Shown: positions 16,094 to 25,262, counted from the stretch's first letter. The stretch is DNA of 64,000 bases from Paenibacillus sp. NAIST15-1 (GCF_001894745.1 NZ_BBYF01000001.1:496001-560000); one strand, 5' to 3'. The notes: generated from the letters alone by a model not told the origin. Made by a program: numbers and translations.

Positions 16094-17179
16094 TTATTGC
16101 GACTTCATTCGTGCCTTAGGTGACGCAGCTTGAGCATGTTGAATGGATTGACCAAATGCTTCTGCATAGCTCCACAATTCACCGTGCGCTAAAATATGAA
16201 TTCGCTCGCGCGCAATTCCCCGCTTCACCCGATCCGCTTCCAGCCGATCAAGTGCCTCCCGCGGTGTATCGTCAGCCAGCTTAAACGCTCCATAATGCAT
16301 CGGGATCATCACTTTTGCCTTCACATCTTCAAATGCCTGCAATGCTTCCTCTGGGGTAACATGCTGCTGCGACATGAACCATTCCGGCTCGTATGCGCCA
16401 ATCGGCAATAGGGCTACATCAATGTGAAAGCGCTGGCCGATAAGCTCAAACCCTCGGAAATATCCGCTATCGCCCGCAAAGTATATCGTCTCACCTATGG
16501 TCTCCTGACTCGATTGATTCGCTGGAGAGCCTTCGCCTGTTGGCGTGCCGGCTGAATCCGAACCTCCGGATGTCTTTTTCGCTTGTGCAACGTGCTCAAT
16601 AACATAGCCGCCCCAATGGGAACGATTCATATCTATCAACGTCCGACGCGTCCAGTGCTGTGCCGGTACAAACGTAATTTTCACCCGATCCGCCACGGTT
16701 ATATGCTCCCACCAGGCTAGTTCATGTATAATGGAAAATCCTTTGCGTCTAAGCTTACTAAGCAGCCCGTCAGGTACAATCAGCATCGTGTTCGGCCCTA
16801 CCAATCGCCGTAATGACCGTATATGCAGATGATCGTAATGAGAATGCGAGATGAGAACAACATCGACTGGGGGCATTTCCTCAATCGGAATACCTGGCGG
16901 AGCAAGCCTAGCTTGTGTCGCCATTCTTGCAGCCCATACCGGATCTGTGACAATGTTTAATCCACCTATTTGTAACAGGAAGGTCGAATGACCGATCCAC
17001 GTTATCGTTGTCTCTGTTCGATTAGCGTTCAAACGAGCAATATCCGGCTTTACATTTGGTACGACATAGGAATAATCCTTCGTCTTTAATCGTTCTTTGC
17101 GCTCTGCTTGCCAACGCCGAAATTGATTCCATGCTTTAACCGTTGTCACATCGTCCATATTGACGTAATAGCGCTTCAT
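16094..17179 (-). CDS. Metallo-beta-lactamase-fold hydrolase (UlaG/NAPE-PLD-like)
   Basis: 361 residues. The metal-binding signature is SHSHYDHLH near residue 115, preceded by ITWIGHSTFLLQIGGLNIVTDPVW, with a further His in PAQHW, an Asp in YFAGDSGYF and the final His in IPMHYGAF. This is the beta-lactamase_2/NAPE-PLD-like branch that hydrolyses phosphodiester or lactone bonds; the substrate cannot be told. A Ser/Gly-rich insertion lies near residue 215-235. ATG 17179 has GAGGTGG seven bases upstream; the ORF extends further to 17242 without a site. No signal peptide. It stands alone between rsgA and the cvfC-like gene. Confidence 0.85.
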   Translation of the reverse strand: MKRYYVNMDDVTTVKAWNQFRRWQAERKERLKTKDYSYVVPNVKPDIARLNANRTETTITWIGHSTFLLQIGGLNIVTDPVWAARMATQARLAPPGIPIEEMPPVDVVLISHSHYDHLHIRSLRRLVGPNTMLIVPDGLLSKLRRKGFSIIHELAWWEHITVADRVKITFVPAQHWTRRTLIDMNRSHWGGYVIEHVAQAKKTSGGSDSAGTPTGEGSPANQSSQETIGETIYFAGDSGYFRGFELIGQRFHIDVALLPIGAYEPEWFMSQQHVTPEEALQAFEDVKAKVMIPMHYGAFKLADDTPREALDRLEADRVKRGIARERIHILAHGELWSYAEAFGQSIQHAQAASPKARMKSQ

Positions 17180-17573
17180 AAGCACCACCTCATTTGCGAA
17201 AAATTCGGATCGAATGACAAGGGCTGCCCTGCTCCCTTGCAAAACGGGACGAATGACAAATACTGTCTCCTAATCTTTAGCATACCAGAACCTTGTCTCC
17301 ATCACCAATTCGACTTCAGCTTCCTAACTGCGCGCCATCTGATGGCTGCCATCTTTAACACCTATCTCAATTCTTAATATCTTTCCATTTGAATGACGCC
17401 ATTCACAGCTGCTGACGTCCTTCCATCCTATGCATGCTTTTCTGCTTTGGTCGAATCCCTCATTACTATGTATTACACAAAATGAGATGATCCAACCACC
17501 TTGCAGACTGCAGCCTAATCCCCTTCACCGAGCAATAATGAAATGCCTGACAGCTGCAAGCATGTTGCCTTCA

Positions 17574-17602
17574 TTGTTCCCCACTCTCCGATAAGATACA
17601 AT
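17574..17602 (+). promoter_or_regulatory. Sigma-A type promoter of the cvfC-like gene
   Basis: -35 TTGTTC (17574-17579), 17-base spacer, -10 TACAAT (17597-17602), 35 bases before the start codon. The rest of 17243-17573 shows nothing that I can name. Confidence 0.6.
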
Positions 17603-17637
17603 AGAAGCAAACCACACGCCAACGGAGGTGTATGTCA

Positions 17638-18783
17638 ATGAACTTAATCACAATTGAACCGACGCCAAGTCCGAATTCCATGAAGCTCCACTTGGACGAA
17701 ACATTGCCTGCCGGCATTCGCCGTACCTATTCAGAAGACAATCGACGCTCTGCTCCCCCGCTGATCGCTAGCTTGCTCGACATCGAGGGCGTGAAGAGCG
17801 TATTCCATACCGCTGATTTTATCGCGCTAGACCGCTTCCCGAACGCAGACTGGGCTCGTATCCTTGATGAGGTTCGCGGCCTGTTCGGACAATCGCAAGC
17901 AGAGAGCACCCAAGAGGAGGATCTGGCTTCTTGGACATCATTCGGTGAGGCACAGGTATATGTGCAATACTTCCGCAGCATCCCGATGCAAATTCGAGTG
18001 CAGGCAAATGGACAAGAAGAGCGCGTCGGTCTCTCCGATCGCTTTGTTCGTGCAGTAACGGAAGTAGCGAGCGCCACCCTAATCAAGGAACGCAAGCTCA
18101 GCGACTACGGAATTCGTTACGGAGAGCTTGCGGACATTGCACGCGAGGTTGAGCAGGAACTGGAGGCTGCCTACACCGAAGAACGTGTAGCTTCCCTTGT
18201 GCAGCAAGCCATCGCGAAGGGCCGCACAGACGAGCCATTTATTGAAGAGCGCCGGGAATGGTCAGAAGAAGAACTGAAGCAGCATCTGAATAATCCAGAT
18301 TGGCGTGTTCGTTACGCAGCTCTGGATCGAATGGAACCGACGCCAGAACGGCTGGAACTCATTGCGAAGGCGCTTCATGATGAGCAGAGCCAGATGCGCC
18401 GCCTTGCTGTCGTGTATTTAGGAGAAATCAAAACCGATGAATGTATGCCGCTTCTCATTGAAGCGCTCAAGGACACTTCCGTTAGTGTTCGCCGTACAGC
18501 CGGAGATACGCTATCCGATATCGGTGATCCGATTGCGATCGAGCCGATGATCGAAGCTCTCCAAGATAAGAATAAGCTCGTGCGCTGGCGCGCAGCCCGC
18601 TTCCTCTATGAAGCTGGCGATGACCGTGCGCTGACAGCACTTGAGCACGCCGCTCAAGATCCCGAATTCGAGGTTGCCTTGCAAGCACGCATGGCAATTG
18701 AACGCATCCGTTCCGGTGAAGAAGCTGTCGGAACAGTCTGGCAGCAAATGGCCCGTCTGCGCGGGCAAGGCGATCAATCGTAA
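17638..18783 (+). CDS. CvfC/YpgR-like protein: NifU-N-like domain plus HEAT repeats
   Basis: 381 residues. The N-terminal ~90 residues (ITIEPTPSPNSMKLHLD, then VKSVFHTADFIALDR) match the scaffold NfuA/NifU N-terminal-like domain; the C-terminal ~150 residues are HEAT repeats (DWRVRYAALDRM, SVRRTAGDTLSDIGD, KLVRWRAARFLYEAGDD). This architecture is that of conserved virulence factor C of Staphylococcus and YpgR of Bacillus, whose biochemical role is not settled; iron-sulfur scaffold function is a guess because no Cys-x-x-Cys is present. ATG 17638 has GGAGG nine bases upstream, whereas the ATG at 17632 is only three bases from it. A terminator follows 15 bases after the stop. Confidence 0.8.
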   Translation: MNLITIEPTPSPNSMKLHLDETLPAGIRRTYSEDNRRSAPPLIASLLDIEGVKSVFHTADFIALDRFPNADWARILDEVRGLFGQSQAESTQEEDLASWTSFGEAQVYVQYFRSIPMQIRVQANGQEERVGLSDRFVRAVTEVASATLIKERKLSDYGIRYGELADIAREVEQELEAAYTEERVASLVQQAIAKGRTDEPFIEERREWSEEELKQHLNNPDWRVRYAALDRMEPTPERLELIAKALHDEQSQMRRLAVVYLGEIKTDECMPLLIEALKDTSVSVRRTAGDTLSDIGDPIAIEPMIEALQDKNKLVRWRAARFLYEAGDDRALTALEHAAQDPEFEVALQARMAIERIRSGEEAVGTVWQQMARLRGQGDQS

Positions 18784-18798
18784 AAGGAAAACCAATAG

Positions 18799-18846
18799 AA
18801 AGAGCAGCAGTCCATGCGCAAGCAATGGGACGCTGCTCTTTTTTAC
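18799..18846 (+). terminator. Terminator of the cvfC-like gene
   Basis: AAAGAGCAGC (18799-18808) pairs with GCTGCTCTTT, extended by an inner GTCCAT/ATGGGAC pairing, followed by TTTTT. Confidence 0.85.
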
Positions 18847-19016
18847 GATCCTTTTTCATTTTGTAGAACTATCCATTTGATGCGCACCTATCTAAATTGC
18901 ATGACACCATCTGTGTTTTTCGTGTCTATTCAACGTTCCCCACTATCATCAGAGCCGCCCTCGACGCAAGAAATCATCAGATCATAAATTTATTTCTATT
19001 TTTTTCATTTTTCCTA

Positions 19017-19044
19017 TTGTATTAAGTGTATCAAGTGATATAAT
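19017..19044 (+). promoter_or_regulatory. Promoter of the gntR-ABC operon
   Basis: -35 TTGTAT (19017-19022), 16-base spacer, perfect -10 TATAAT (19039-19044), 39 bases before the regulator's TTG start. The operator at 19025-19049 overlaps the -10. Confidence 0.7.
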
Positions 19045-19049
19045 ACACT
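19025..19049 (+). promoter_or_regulatory. YtrA-type operator
   Basis: AGTGTAT (19025-19031) and ATACACT (19043-19049) are inverted; this gives exactly GTGTA-N13-TACAC, the operator form I know for YtrA-subfamily GntR regulators. A further TGATACAC half-site lies at 19059-19066. The position over the -10 implies autorepression. Confidence 0.65.
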
Positions 19050-19082
19050 GTATACAAATGATACACCAAAGGAGGGAGCTCA

Positions 19083-19475
19083 TTGAATGACGTGATGGTT
19101 GGCGGAATGCGATTCACGTTGGACTTAAGCAAACCACTCTACGAACAAGTACTTAATCAAATCCGAAGCTCCATCGCGAAAGGAGAAATCGCATTGGGTG
19201 AGAAAATTCCTTCGGTAAGGGAACTTGCGCAATCGCTCAAAATCACACCGAATACGGTCATGCGCGCTTACCAAGAGCTCGAACGGGATCAGCTCACAGA
19301 GACACGCCGAGGACAAGGAACGTTTATTACGTCGAACGCCGAGGCTGTGGTGAGTATACGAACCTCTTTGGCGGAAGAGGCGATACAGGAGTTTTTAACG
19401 AAAATGTACAGCATAGGATATACACTGGACGATATTCAACACCTATTAAATCATGAGGGAGGAAAGGAAGTATGA
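19083..19475 (+). CDS. GntR-family repressor, YtrA subfamily
   Basis: 130 residues: a winged helix-turn-helix at about 10-75 (PLYEQVLNQIRSSIAKGEI, KIPSVRELAQSLKITPNTVMRAYQELE, RRGQGTFI) and only a short C-terminal helical part of about 50 residues. The short effector part is the mark of the YtrA subfamily, which represses adjacent ABC transporter genes and often answers to cell-wall-active compounds. TTG 19083 has AGGAGGG six bases upstream. Its stop overlaps the next gene's ATG (ATGA). An operator of the expected GTGTA-N13-TACAC form covers the promoter. Confidence 0.9.
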   Translation: MNDVMVGGMRFTLDLSKPLYEQVLNQIRSSIAKGEIALGEKIPSVRELAQSLKITPNTVMRAYQELERDQLTETRRGQGTFITSNAEAVVSIRTSLAEEAIQEFLTKMYSIGYTLDDIQHLLNHEGGKEV

Positions 19476-20173
19476 GTCAGTCCACAGCGATACGAGTCGA
19501 GAATATTACGAAACGCTACGGGAAGAAGCTCGCCCTCCACGACTTTTCTCTTGAAGTCCCAACAGGTAAGGTTGTCGGAATTCTAGGAGCGAATGGTGCA
19601 GGCAAGTCCACCTTGTTCCGTATGATCGCAGGCATGGTTCAACCAGAGCAAGGAACGGTTGAGGTGCTCGGGCGCAAGCCAAGCTGGGAGACGAACAAGG
19701 ACATCGCTTATTTGCCTGACCGGGCGCGCTGGTTCGAAAAACATTCGGTCAAACAAGCACTGGATTGGGCAGAGCACCTATGGCCTGGCTTCGACCGGAA
19801 GCGGGCAGAGGAACTCATCTCCTTCATGAAATTACAGTCCGATATGCCTGTGCAGGGCATGTCCAAGGGACAAGAAGCAAGGCTTATGCTAAGCATGTGT
19901 ATGGCACGGAATGTTCCTCTCCTCGTGCTGGATGAACCGTTCTCCGGTATCGATCTCATATCGCGAGAACGCATTATTTCAGCGATCATCGATAACTTGG
20001 CAGAACGTGAGCAGACCGTGTTAATCAGTACACATGAAATACACGAGGCGGAAAGCTTGTTCGACTATGTGGTTTTCATGGATAACGGTCAAGTGGTGCT
20101 GGAGGGCGACGTCGAGCAACTGCGCAGTGAACAAGGCTCGATGGAATCCGTCTACCGCACCCTATACCGCTAA
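19472..20173 (+). CDS. ABC transporter ATP-binding protein (YtrB-like)
   Basis: 233 residues: Walker A GANGAGKSTLF near 38, Q-loop region near 75-80, signature-like QGMSKGQEARLML (MSKGQ instead of LSGGQ) near 128, Walker B VPLLVLDEPFSGID, H-loop STHEIHE. The degenerate signature and length fit the YtrB/EcsA-like exporters that are co-encoded with YtrA repressors. It is translationally coupled to the repressor (four-base overlap) and 15 bases precede the cognate membrane gene. Substrate unknown; a role in resistance to lipid II-binding peptides is suggested by the family only. Confidence 0.85.
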   Translation: MSQSTAIRVENITKRYGKKLALHDFSLEVPTGKVVGILGANGAGKSTLFRMIAGMVQPEQGTVEVLGRKPSWETNKDIAYLPDRARWFEKHSVKQALDWAEHLWPGFDRKRAEELISFMKLQSDMPVQGMSKGQEARLMLSMCMARNVPLLVLDEPFSGIDLISRERIISAIIDNLAEREQTVLISTHEIHEAESLFDYVVFMDNGQVVLEGDVEQLRSEQGSMESVYRTLYR

Positions 20174-20188
20174 GAGAGGAGAATACGG

Positions 20189-20935
20189 ATGAATACAAGC
20201 ACCTTTTTATTTTTAGTGAAAGATGAATTCCGCCGCAGAAACTCGGCCAAACACTCGAACAAATGGTGGATGTTCTATGTTGCAGCAGGCATCCTCATCG
20301 GACTCATTTTTGCAGCTGTATTTGCCGACAATCTTGATCCATATTCGATCATGTTTATGTCCTTCGGCTTCCCGTACATTACATTCATCATTGCATTTGG
20401 CATCGTTATACGGGAATGGAAAAACGGTACTGCCGGATGGTGGCTGACACTCCCTTATCCAAGGCGATCGCTTATCCTATCAAAGTATGCAGCTAGCATT
20501 TGTACAGCAGTTATCATGCATATTATCTTCTGGGTCGGCGCCCAGCTGTTCGTTGCCTATGCGTTAATCTTAAAAGGAAACTTCGATTTTCACAGTCTCG
20601 CCGCCTTCATGCAGACATCAGCGATCTGGTACGGCGTAATCATGATGGTCATTCCGTTCATGGCAGCTTTCGGTACGCTTACAGGAGTGGTCAGTCGTTC
20701 TCGCTTGAAGCCGTTAACGCCGATGCTGTGGATCATATACGGTCTTTCGGGGAATTCCCTGTTCTGGATCTTGGAATCACCACATATCAACAAGCTCCAA
20801 CTTGCGCAGAATCCGAATGAGATATTTACCGTTCAGTCTCATGAATTCGGGTGGATTGCGCTCGGCATTATTCTCTTGTCTGGAATTCTCATAAGCGCAG
20901 CAACCGTTCTGATGAACAAACAAGTGGAGGGTTAA
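20189..20935 (+). CDS. ABC-2-type permease of the YtrA-controlled operon
   Basis: 248 residues with about six membrane segments (WMFYVAAGILIGLIFAAVF, MFMSFGFPYITFIIAFGIVI, AVIMHIIFWVGAQLFVAYALI, GVIMMVIPFMAAFGTLTGVV, and so on to IALGIILLSGILISAATVL). A cytoplasmic REWKNGTAGWWLTLPYPRRSLI loop follows the second segment, typical of ABC-2 permeases that work with the preceding ATPase. Start ATG 20189 has GAGAGGAG upstream. It ends 14 bases before the second ATPase gene, so all four transporter genes may share one transcript. Confidence 0.85.
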   Translation: MNTSTFLFLVKDEFRRRNSAKHSNKWWMFYVAAGILIGLIFAAVFADNLDPYSIMFMSFGFPYITFIIAFGIVIREWKNGTAGWWLTLPYPRRSLILSKYAASICTAVIMHIIFWVGAQLFVAYALILKGNFDFHSLAAFMQTSAIWYGVIMMVIPFMAAFGTLTGVVSRSRLKPLTPMLWIIYGLSGNSLFWILESPHINKLQLAQNPNEIFTVQSHEFGWIALGIILLSGILISAATVLMNKQVEG

Positions 20936-20949
20936 CTCAAGGAGGTTCA

Positions 20950-21879
20950 ATGAAGATGGCATTGGCTATTGATGTATCGAATTTGCATAAAAAGTATGGA
21001 AATCACACCGCACTGAACAGTATTTCATTCCAAGTCCGTCCGGGAATATGCTTCGGCCTGCTTGGCCCGAACGGAGCTGGCAAATCGACGACGATGAAGA
21101 TCATCTCCGGCATTCTCCAACCGAATAGTGGTGCGCTACGTGTATTTGGGATAGATGCCGTTAAAGAAGCCGCCAAGGTGCGGAACATAATCGGCTATGT
21201 CCCCCAAGGCATCACCTTGTATGAGAAGCTCAGTGCGTACGATAATTTGAAGTTTTTTGGAGAAATGTATGGCTTAAGAGGAAGCCAGTTGAAGGAACGC
21301 ATCTCAACCGTACTAACACAGGTCGGGCTTCTGGATCGCGCTAAGGATGCCGTTGGCACCTTCTCTGGCGGCATGATGCGCCGCGTGAACATCGCTGCTG
21401 CACTCCTCCACCGTCCGAAACTGCTTGTGCTGGATGAACCTACAGTCGGCATTGACCCACAATCGCGCAATCATATCTTCGAGATGATTCGCAAGCTGAA
21501 GCAAGAAGGGGTATCCATCATCTACTCGACTCACTATATGGAAGAAGTCGAAACACTCTGCGAGGAACTCGCCATCATCGACCACGGCTCGGTCATTGCC
21601 CAAGGCGTCCTGCATGAACTGCTCATGCAGCATGGCACGAATTCCGTATATGTCGAAACGGATAAGCAGACTGCAATTTCCTTCGATTCGATTCCTGGCA
21701 AAGTGACTGCCCATGAAGAGGGCTGGATTATTGATACCGACGATACGCTGACAACGATGAACCGCGTATCTGAACTTTGCCTGCAGCAGCAAGTGAAGGT
21801 TACTCGTCTCGAAATCGTGCAGCCTTCATTAGAAACGGTGTTCTTGAACTTAACCGGTACATCCCTGCGGGATGCGTAA
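20950..21879 (+). CDS. ABC transporter ATP-binding protein, drug/lipid exporter type
   Basis: 309 residues: Walker A GPNGAGKSTTMK, Q-loop YVPQGITLYEKLSAYDNLKFF, signature FSGGMMRRVNIA, Walker B KLLVLDEPTVGIDPQSR, H-loop STHYMEE, then a ~90-residue C-terminal part as in DrrA/CcmA-like exporters. ATG 20950 has AAGGAGG four bases upstream; the ORF extends upstream inside the previous gene without a site. It works with the permease at 21937. Substrate unknown. Confidence 0.9.
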   Translation: MKMALAIDVSNLHKKYGNHTALNSISFQVRPGICFGLLGPNGAGKSTTMKIISGILQPNSGALRVFGIDAVKEAAKVRNIIGYVPQGITLYEKLSAYDNLKFFGEMYGLRGSQLKERISTVLTQVGLLDRAKDAVGTFSGGMMRRVNIAAALLHRPKLLVLDEPTVGIDPQSRNHIFEMIRKLKQEGVSIIYSTHYMEEVETLCEELAIIDHGSVIAQGVLHELLMQHGTNSVYVETDKQTAISFDSIPGKVTAHEEGWIIDTDDTLTTMNRVSELCLQQQVKVTRLEIVQPSLETVFLNLTGTSLRDA

Positions 21880-21936
21880 TAGGCGCTTTGGAGCGCTAAG
21901 AATTCGCAAGAGTACGATTCAAGGAGGAGAATTCGA

Positions 21937-23088
21937 ATGATTACCAGCTTCACACGCAAGGAAATCCAATTGCTGCTTAAGGAAAAGGGTACCTTCTTCT
22001 GGCTCATCCTTATGCCTATCATCTTCATCGTGGTGTTTGCCTCTGTGTTCGGCAATATGGGGAATTCCAGCATCACGTTAAATTATGTCGATCAGGATCA
22101 GTCTCCTGCTTCGAAAGCGATTGTTTCATCGTTAGCCAAGGTGCAAGGTTTTCAACTGAAGGAAGACACAGAGCGCACACTTGATCAACAAATTACAAGT
22201 ATACGTGATGGCAAGCAATCTTCCCTCCTGCTCATTCCGCAAGGATTTGAAGCAAGCATAAAGTCAGGCAAAAGCCCTGCTGAAATGACACTCTATCGCG
22301 ACGAGAACGACAACACCTCAACGGCTCCAATCAAAGCCGTGCTTGGACGAATCGTCGATGAGCAGCGTCAGGTAAGCGCTGCGGAGCAGCTTGCAGCCAA
22401 AGGAATTCAGGGCGAAGAGATGAAGCAAATCTTCACCCCGCCATTCGTAGTTAAGGAGCAGATGGAGAACGTTGTTCCTGTTGATATGGTTAGTCAAGTC
22501 GTTCCTGGTTATACCGTTATGTTCGTGTTCTTCATTATTATCTCGATGGTTCGCCGCTTCATTCGGGACAAAGAAAGCGGGATGACGGCGCGCCTGTGCA
22601 GCACACCAATGAAGCCGCTCAACTATTTAGTCGGCATGTGGGTTCCTTATATTATCGTTGTTCTCTTCCAAAGCGCGGTACTGCTGGCGTTCGGACACTT
22701 CGTTTATGGCATGCAGCTCGGTGATGTGCTCGCTATCGCATTAGTCGTCGCAGCACTTGGTATCTGTGTAACGGGTCTTGGCCTCTTCATCTCCCTTATC
22801 GCTAAGGGCGAGAATCAAGGGCTTGCCATTACCCAATTGATCGCGCTTGGCGGTGCGATGATTGGCGGACTGTGGTTCCCGCATGAAATGATGCCGAAGT
22901 TCATGCAGACGATCGGCCAATTGCTTCCTCAATATTGGGCGCAGGATGCACTGAAGCGCATCATTTCCCACGGCGCTCATGTACAGGATGTGTGGCTGAA
23001 TGCAGTCATTCTGCTCGGTATCGGAATCGCTGCACTTGTACTCGCATGGGTACAATACCCACGCTTTATGAAGCAGTCGATCGGTTAA
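21937..23088 (+). CDS. ABC-2-type permease with large extracytoplasmic domain
   Basis: 383 residues: one N-terminal membrane segment (FFWLILMPIIFIVVFASVFG), a ~150-residue extracytoplasmic domain (ITLNYVDQDQSPASKAIVSSL... to VVPVDMVSQ), then five C-terminal segments (YTVMFVFFIIISMVRRF and on). This is the ABC2_membrane_3 layout of YhaP/DrrB-like exporters. It follows its ATPase by 57 bases, with AAGGAGG before the ATG. A terminator at 23158 ends the operon. Confidence 0.88.
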   Translation: MITSFTRKEIQLLLKEKGTFFWLILMPIIFIVVFASVFGNMGNSSITLNYVDQDQSPASKAIVSSLAKVQGFQLKEDTERTLDQQITSIRDGKQSSLLLIPQGFEASIKSGKSPAEMTLYRDENDNTSTAPIKAVLGRIVDEQRQVSAAEQLAAKGIQGEEMKQIFTPPFVVKEQMENVVPVDMVSQVVPGYTVMFVFFIIISMVRRFIRDKESGMTARLCSTPMKPLNYLVGMWVPYIIVVLFQSAVLLAFGHFVYGMQLGDVLAIALVVAALGICVTGLGLFISLIAKGENQGLAITQLIALGGAMIGGLWFPHEMMPKFMQTIGQLLPQYWAQDALKRIISHGAHVQDVWLNAVILLGIGIAALVLAWVQYPRFMKQSIG

Positions 23089-23157
23089 GTTTAGGTCAAA
23101 TCGCGGGACAATCCTGAATTACTCGTAATAGCTTTTCCACTTATACAACAGCCCTAT

Positions 23158-23203
23158 AAAGGCTGATTCTGTTAGGTACAGAGTACAGAGTCAGCCTTTT
23201 TAT
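23158..23203 (+). terminator. Terminator of the ABC operon
   Basis: AAAGGCTGA (23158-23166) pairs with TCAGCCTTT (23191-23199), with an inner TTCTGT/ACAGAG extension and TTTTTATT following. Confidence 0.85.
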
Positions 23204-23341
23204 TGCCTCGAATACATCGGCATTACTGTCCATTATGGTATAATATATTCCATATGATAGGAGGTGCATTCATATTCTGACTCGAATAACACTCCTTCCC
23301 CTTGCCCTTCTCATTTAACAACAATGAAAGGTAGGTCTGTC

Positions 23342-23731
23342 ATGATACATCTACGACGAAGATTCATTTCCATTATGCTACTCGGATGCATACTCCCTGC
23401 ACTAGTCGGATGCACGAAAGAGACCACCATTTATAAGGCAGCAAGCCTGGATTGGGACGTGCAGCTTTCTCAACCAACAGATACGGAATCATTTACGCTG
23501 GATATGAAGTATCATGGACCAGAACAGCATATACAGGATTTATCATTCCGTCTCACAAATCCGGATTTTGAACGTTCTGATTCTATATCTGATCTTAACT
23601 CTTCACATTATGCCGCACATTACGAATACCGGATTAAAGGGTTAAAACAACTTCAAGAACCTATTCGTATTCGACTAGAATGGGATCATCAACAAGAAAC
23701 TCTTACATTAGAAAAAGCTCTCCGTGAGTAA
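23342..23731 (+). CDS. Small predicted lipoprotein
   Basis: 129 residues with a lipoprotein signal: positive start MIHLRRRF, hydrophobic core SIMLLGCILPALVGC, lipobox LVGC with Cys near residue 24. The mature part is about 105 residues, hydrophilic and beta-rich (FTLDMKYHGPEQ, IRIRLEWDHQQETLTL), and may form a small Ig-like sandwich. I do not recognise the family. ATG 23342 follows GGTAGG; the longer frame from 23264 has no site and would destroy the signal peptide. The stop codon lies inside the terminator hairpin at 23711. Confidence 0.65.
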   Translation: MIHLRRRFISIMLLGCILPALVGCTKETTIYKAASLDWDVQLSQPTDTESFTLDMKYHGPEQHIQDLSFRLTNPDFERSDSISDLNSSHYAAHYEYRIKGLKQLQEPIRIRLEWDHQQETLTLEKALRE

Positions 23732-23745
23732 CCCGGAGAGCTTCT
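23711..23745. terminator. Convergent terminator
   Basis: AAGCTCTCCG (23715-23724) pairs with CGGAGAGCTT (23734-23743). On the minus strand a run of five T follows, so it mainly ends the oxidoreductase gene; the lipoprotein gene ends inside it. Confidence 0.75.
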
Positions 23746-23762
23746 GACATTTACAAATAGAA

Positions 23763-25049
23763 TTAGTTCATTGCAGGCTCTGCTTCGCTTGCCAATTGCT
23801 CACGGACGAACTCTTCAATAGAGATAGTACGCTTCTCTATGCGCGCCTTCTCCGCCGCAAATGACATCATATGGCTTTGAACAGATATATCAGCGGATGT
23901 ACGTCCTTGCAATGCACCGTCCGCTTCTACCAGCCTCAGGAAGTCCTTCACGAGACCTTGGTCACCGCCGCCATGTCCAACATGTCCGCCTGGTGCTTGC
24001 AGGCTGAGCAGCTCTCTAAAGCCATTTTTGAAATGAATGATTTCAATCTCATTCTTCTCCATGTGAGCACGAATTTCCCCAGTCGTTCCCATCAACTTCA
24101 ACGTACGACCGGAGTCGTAAGTGAACGCCGTCATAGTGAATACCGCGGTTACCTCGTTCGCGAATTCCATGTTCACCACTTGATGGTCAACCACATCATT
24201 GTCGCAGTGGTATACGCAGCGGCCATATGGGCCTACCTTCAAGGCCTGAAGGCGAGATTCATAGCTCATATCATCCGCAATAACCGATGTCGGCCAGCCT
24301 ATATCATCCGTCAAATACCACTTCGGCGCATAGTATGGGCACTCATCAGCGACAGGGCACCCATCCAAACAGCGCTTCGTTGCGCCTTCCGGCGCACCTT
24401 CTGGGCGGAAGTGCGACAATGTGCCGAAGGAAGAAATATGGGTACACTCGGCACCAGCAAGCCACAACAGGATGTCCATATCATGACAGGACTTTTGCAG
24501 AATCATTGGAGAGGACTGTGCCGAATTGCTCCAATTGCCGCGCACGAAGCTGTGCGCCTGATGCCAGTAAGCAACATTTTCATTATGCTGTATGGACATA
24601 AGGCGGCCGATTCTTCCCTCTTCCAACATCTGCTTGAGTGTAGCGAAGAAATTCGTGTAACGCAGTACATGACAGATTGAGAAGACAAGGCCTCTCTTCT
24701 TCGCTTCCTGCCCCATCTTAATACACTCTACTGGCTCTGGAGACATGGGCTTCTCCAGCATCACATGATAGCCTGCTCCTAGCGCTGCCATCGTAGGTTC
24801 ATAGTGCATCTTATCTTGTGTACAAATAAACACAGCGTCAGCAAGCTTCGGCTGAGAGAATAATTCTTCCCAAGAGGAAAATTGGCGTTCTGCAGGAATG
24901 CCGTGCTTATCGGCAATACGCTGACGGCGGGCTGCACTCGGATCTGCCACAGCGACAACTTCCATCTCATACGAACGGCCAATCGCATAATCCGTATAGA
25001 TTTCCCCGCGTTGACCGGCTCCAAGCAATGCTACAGTAACCTTCTTCAT
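23763..25049 (-). CDS. Gfo/Idh/MocA-family NAD(P)-dependent oxidoreductase
   Basis: 428 residues. The N-terminal Rossmann domain has LLGAGQRGEIY for dinucleotide binding and VMLEKPMSPEP, the EKP motif with the likely catalytic lysine; a CHDMDILLWLAG segment near 190 carries the substrate-binding His/Asp. Four cysteines in a short insertion (CLDGCPVADECPYY, plus one later) may bind metal. Enzymes of this family oxidise or reduce sugars, inositols or their acids. No sugar-uptake genes are adjacent, so the substrate is unknown. ATG 25049 has GGGAGG upstream; a cre-like sequence lies about 100 bases upstream, suggesting carbon catabolite control. Confidence 0.88.
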   Translation of the reverse strand: MKKVTVALLGAGQRGEIYTDYAIGRSYEMEVVAVADPSAARRQRIADKHGIPAERQFSSWEELFSQPKLADAVFICTQDKMHYEPTMAALGAGYHVMLEKPMSPEPVECIKMGQEAKKRGLVFSICHVLRYTNFFATLKQMLEEGRIGRLMSIQHNENVAYWHQAHSFVRGNWSNSAQSSPMILQKSCHDMDILLWLAGAECTHISSFGTLSHFRPEGAPEGATKRCLDGCPVADECPYYAPKWYLTDDIGWPTSVIADDMSYESRLQALKVGPYGRCVYHCDNDVVDHQVVNMEFANEVTAVFTMTAFTYDSGRTLKLMGTTGEIRAHMEKNEIEIIHFKNGFRELLSLQAPGGHVGHGGGDQGLVKDFLRLVEADGALQGRTSADISVQSHMMSFAAEKARIEKRTISIEEFVREQLASEAEPAMN

Positions 25050-25149
25050 TTCCCATGCCTCCCTAAATGTCTGTCTCTATTGGTTCGTATTTGCTTCGTA
25101 TAGATGTTTCCCAACTTGCACTCTCTTTTCATCCATCTTATACCATGCA

Positions 25150-25163
25150 AGAAACCGCTTGCA
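25150..25163 (-). promoter_or_regulatory. cre-like sequence (CcpA) upstream of the oxidoreductase
   Basis: Minus-strand TGCAAGCGGTTTCT agrees with the cre consensus TGWAARCGYTWWCW at 12 of 14 positions. It is 100 bases upstream of the start codon. Function not demonstrated. Nothing else is recognised in 25050-25262. Confidence 0.35.
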
Positions 25164-25262
25164 AGGAGTAAAATTCCTTTTTTAAAAATATTTTTGGATG
25201 ATTCAGCTCAAATGTTTAAATTCGTACACAAACTTCATGGATCAGATTTCTACTTTTTAACA

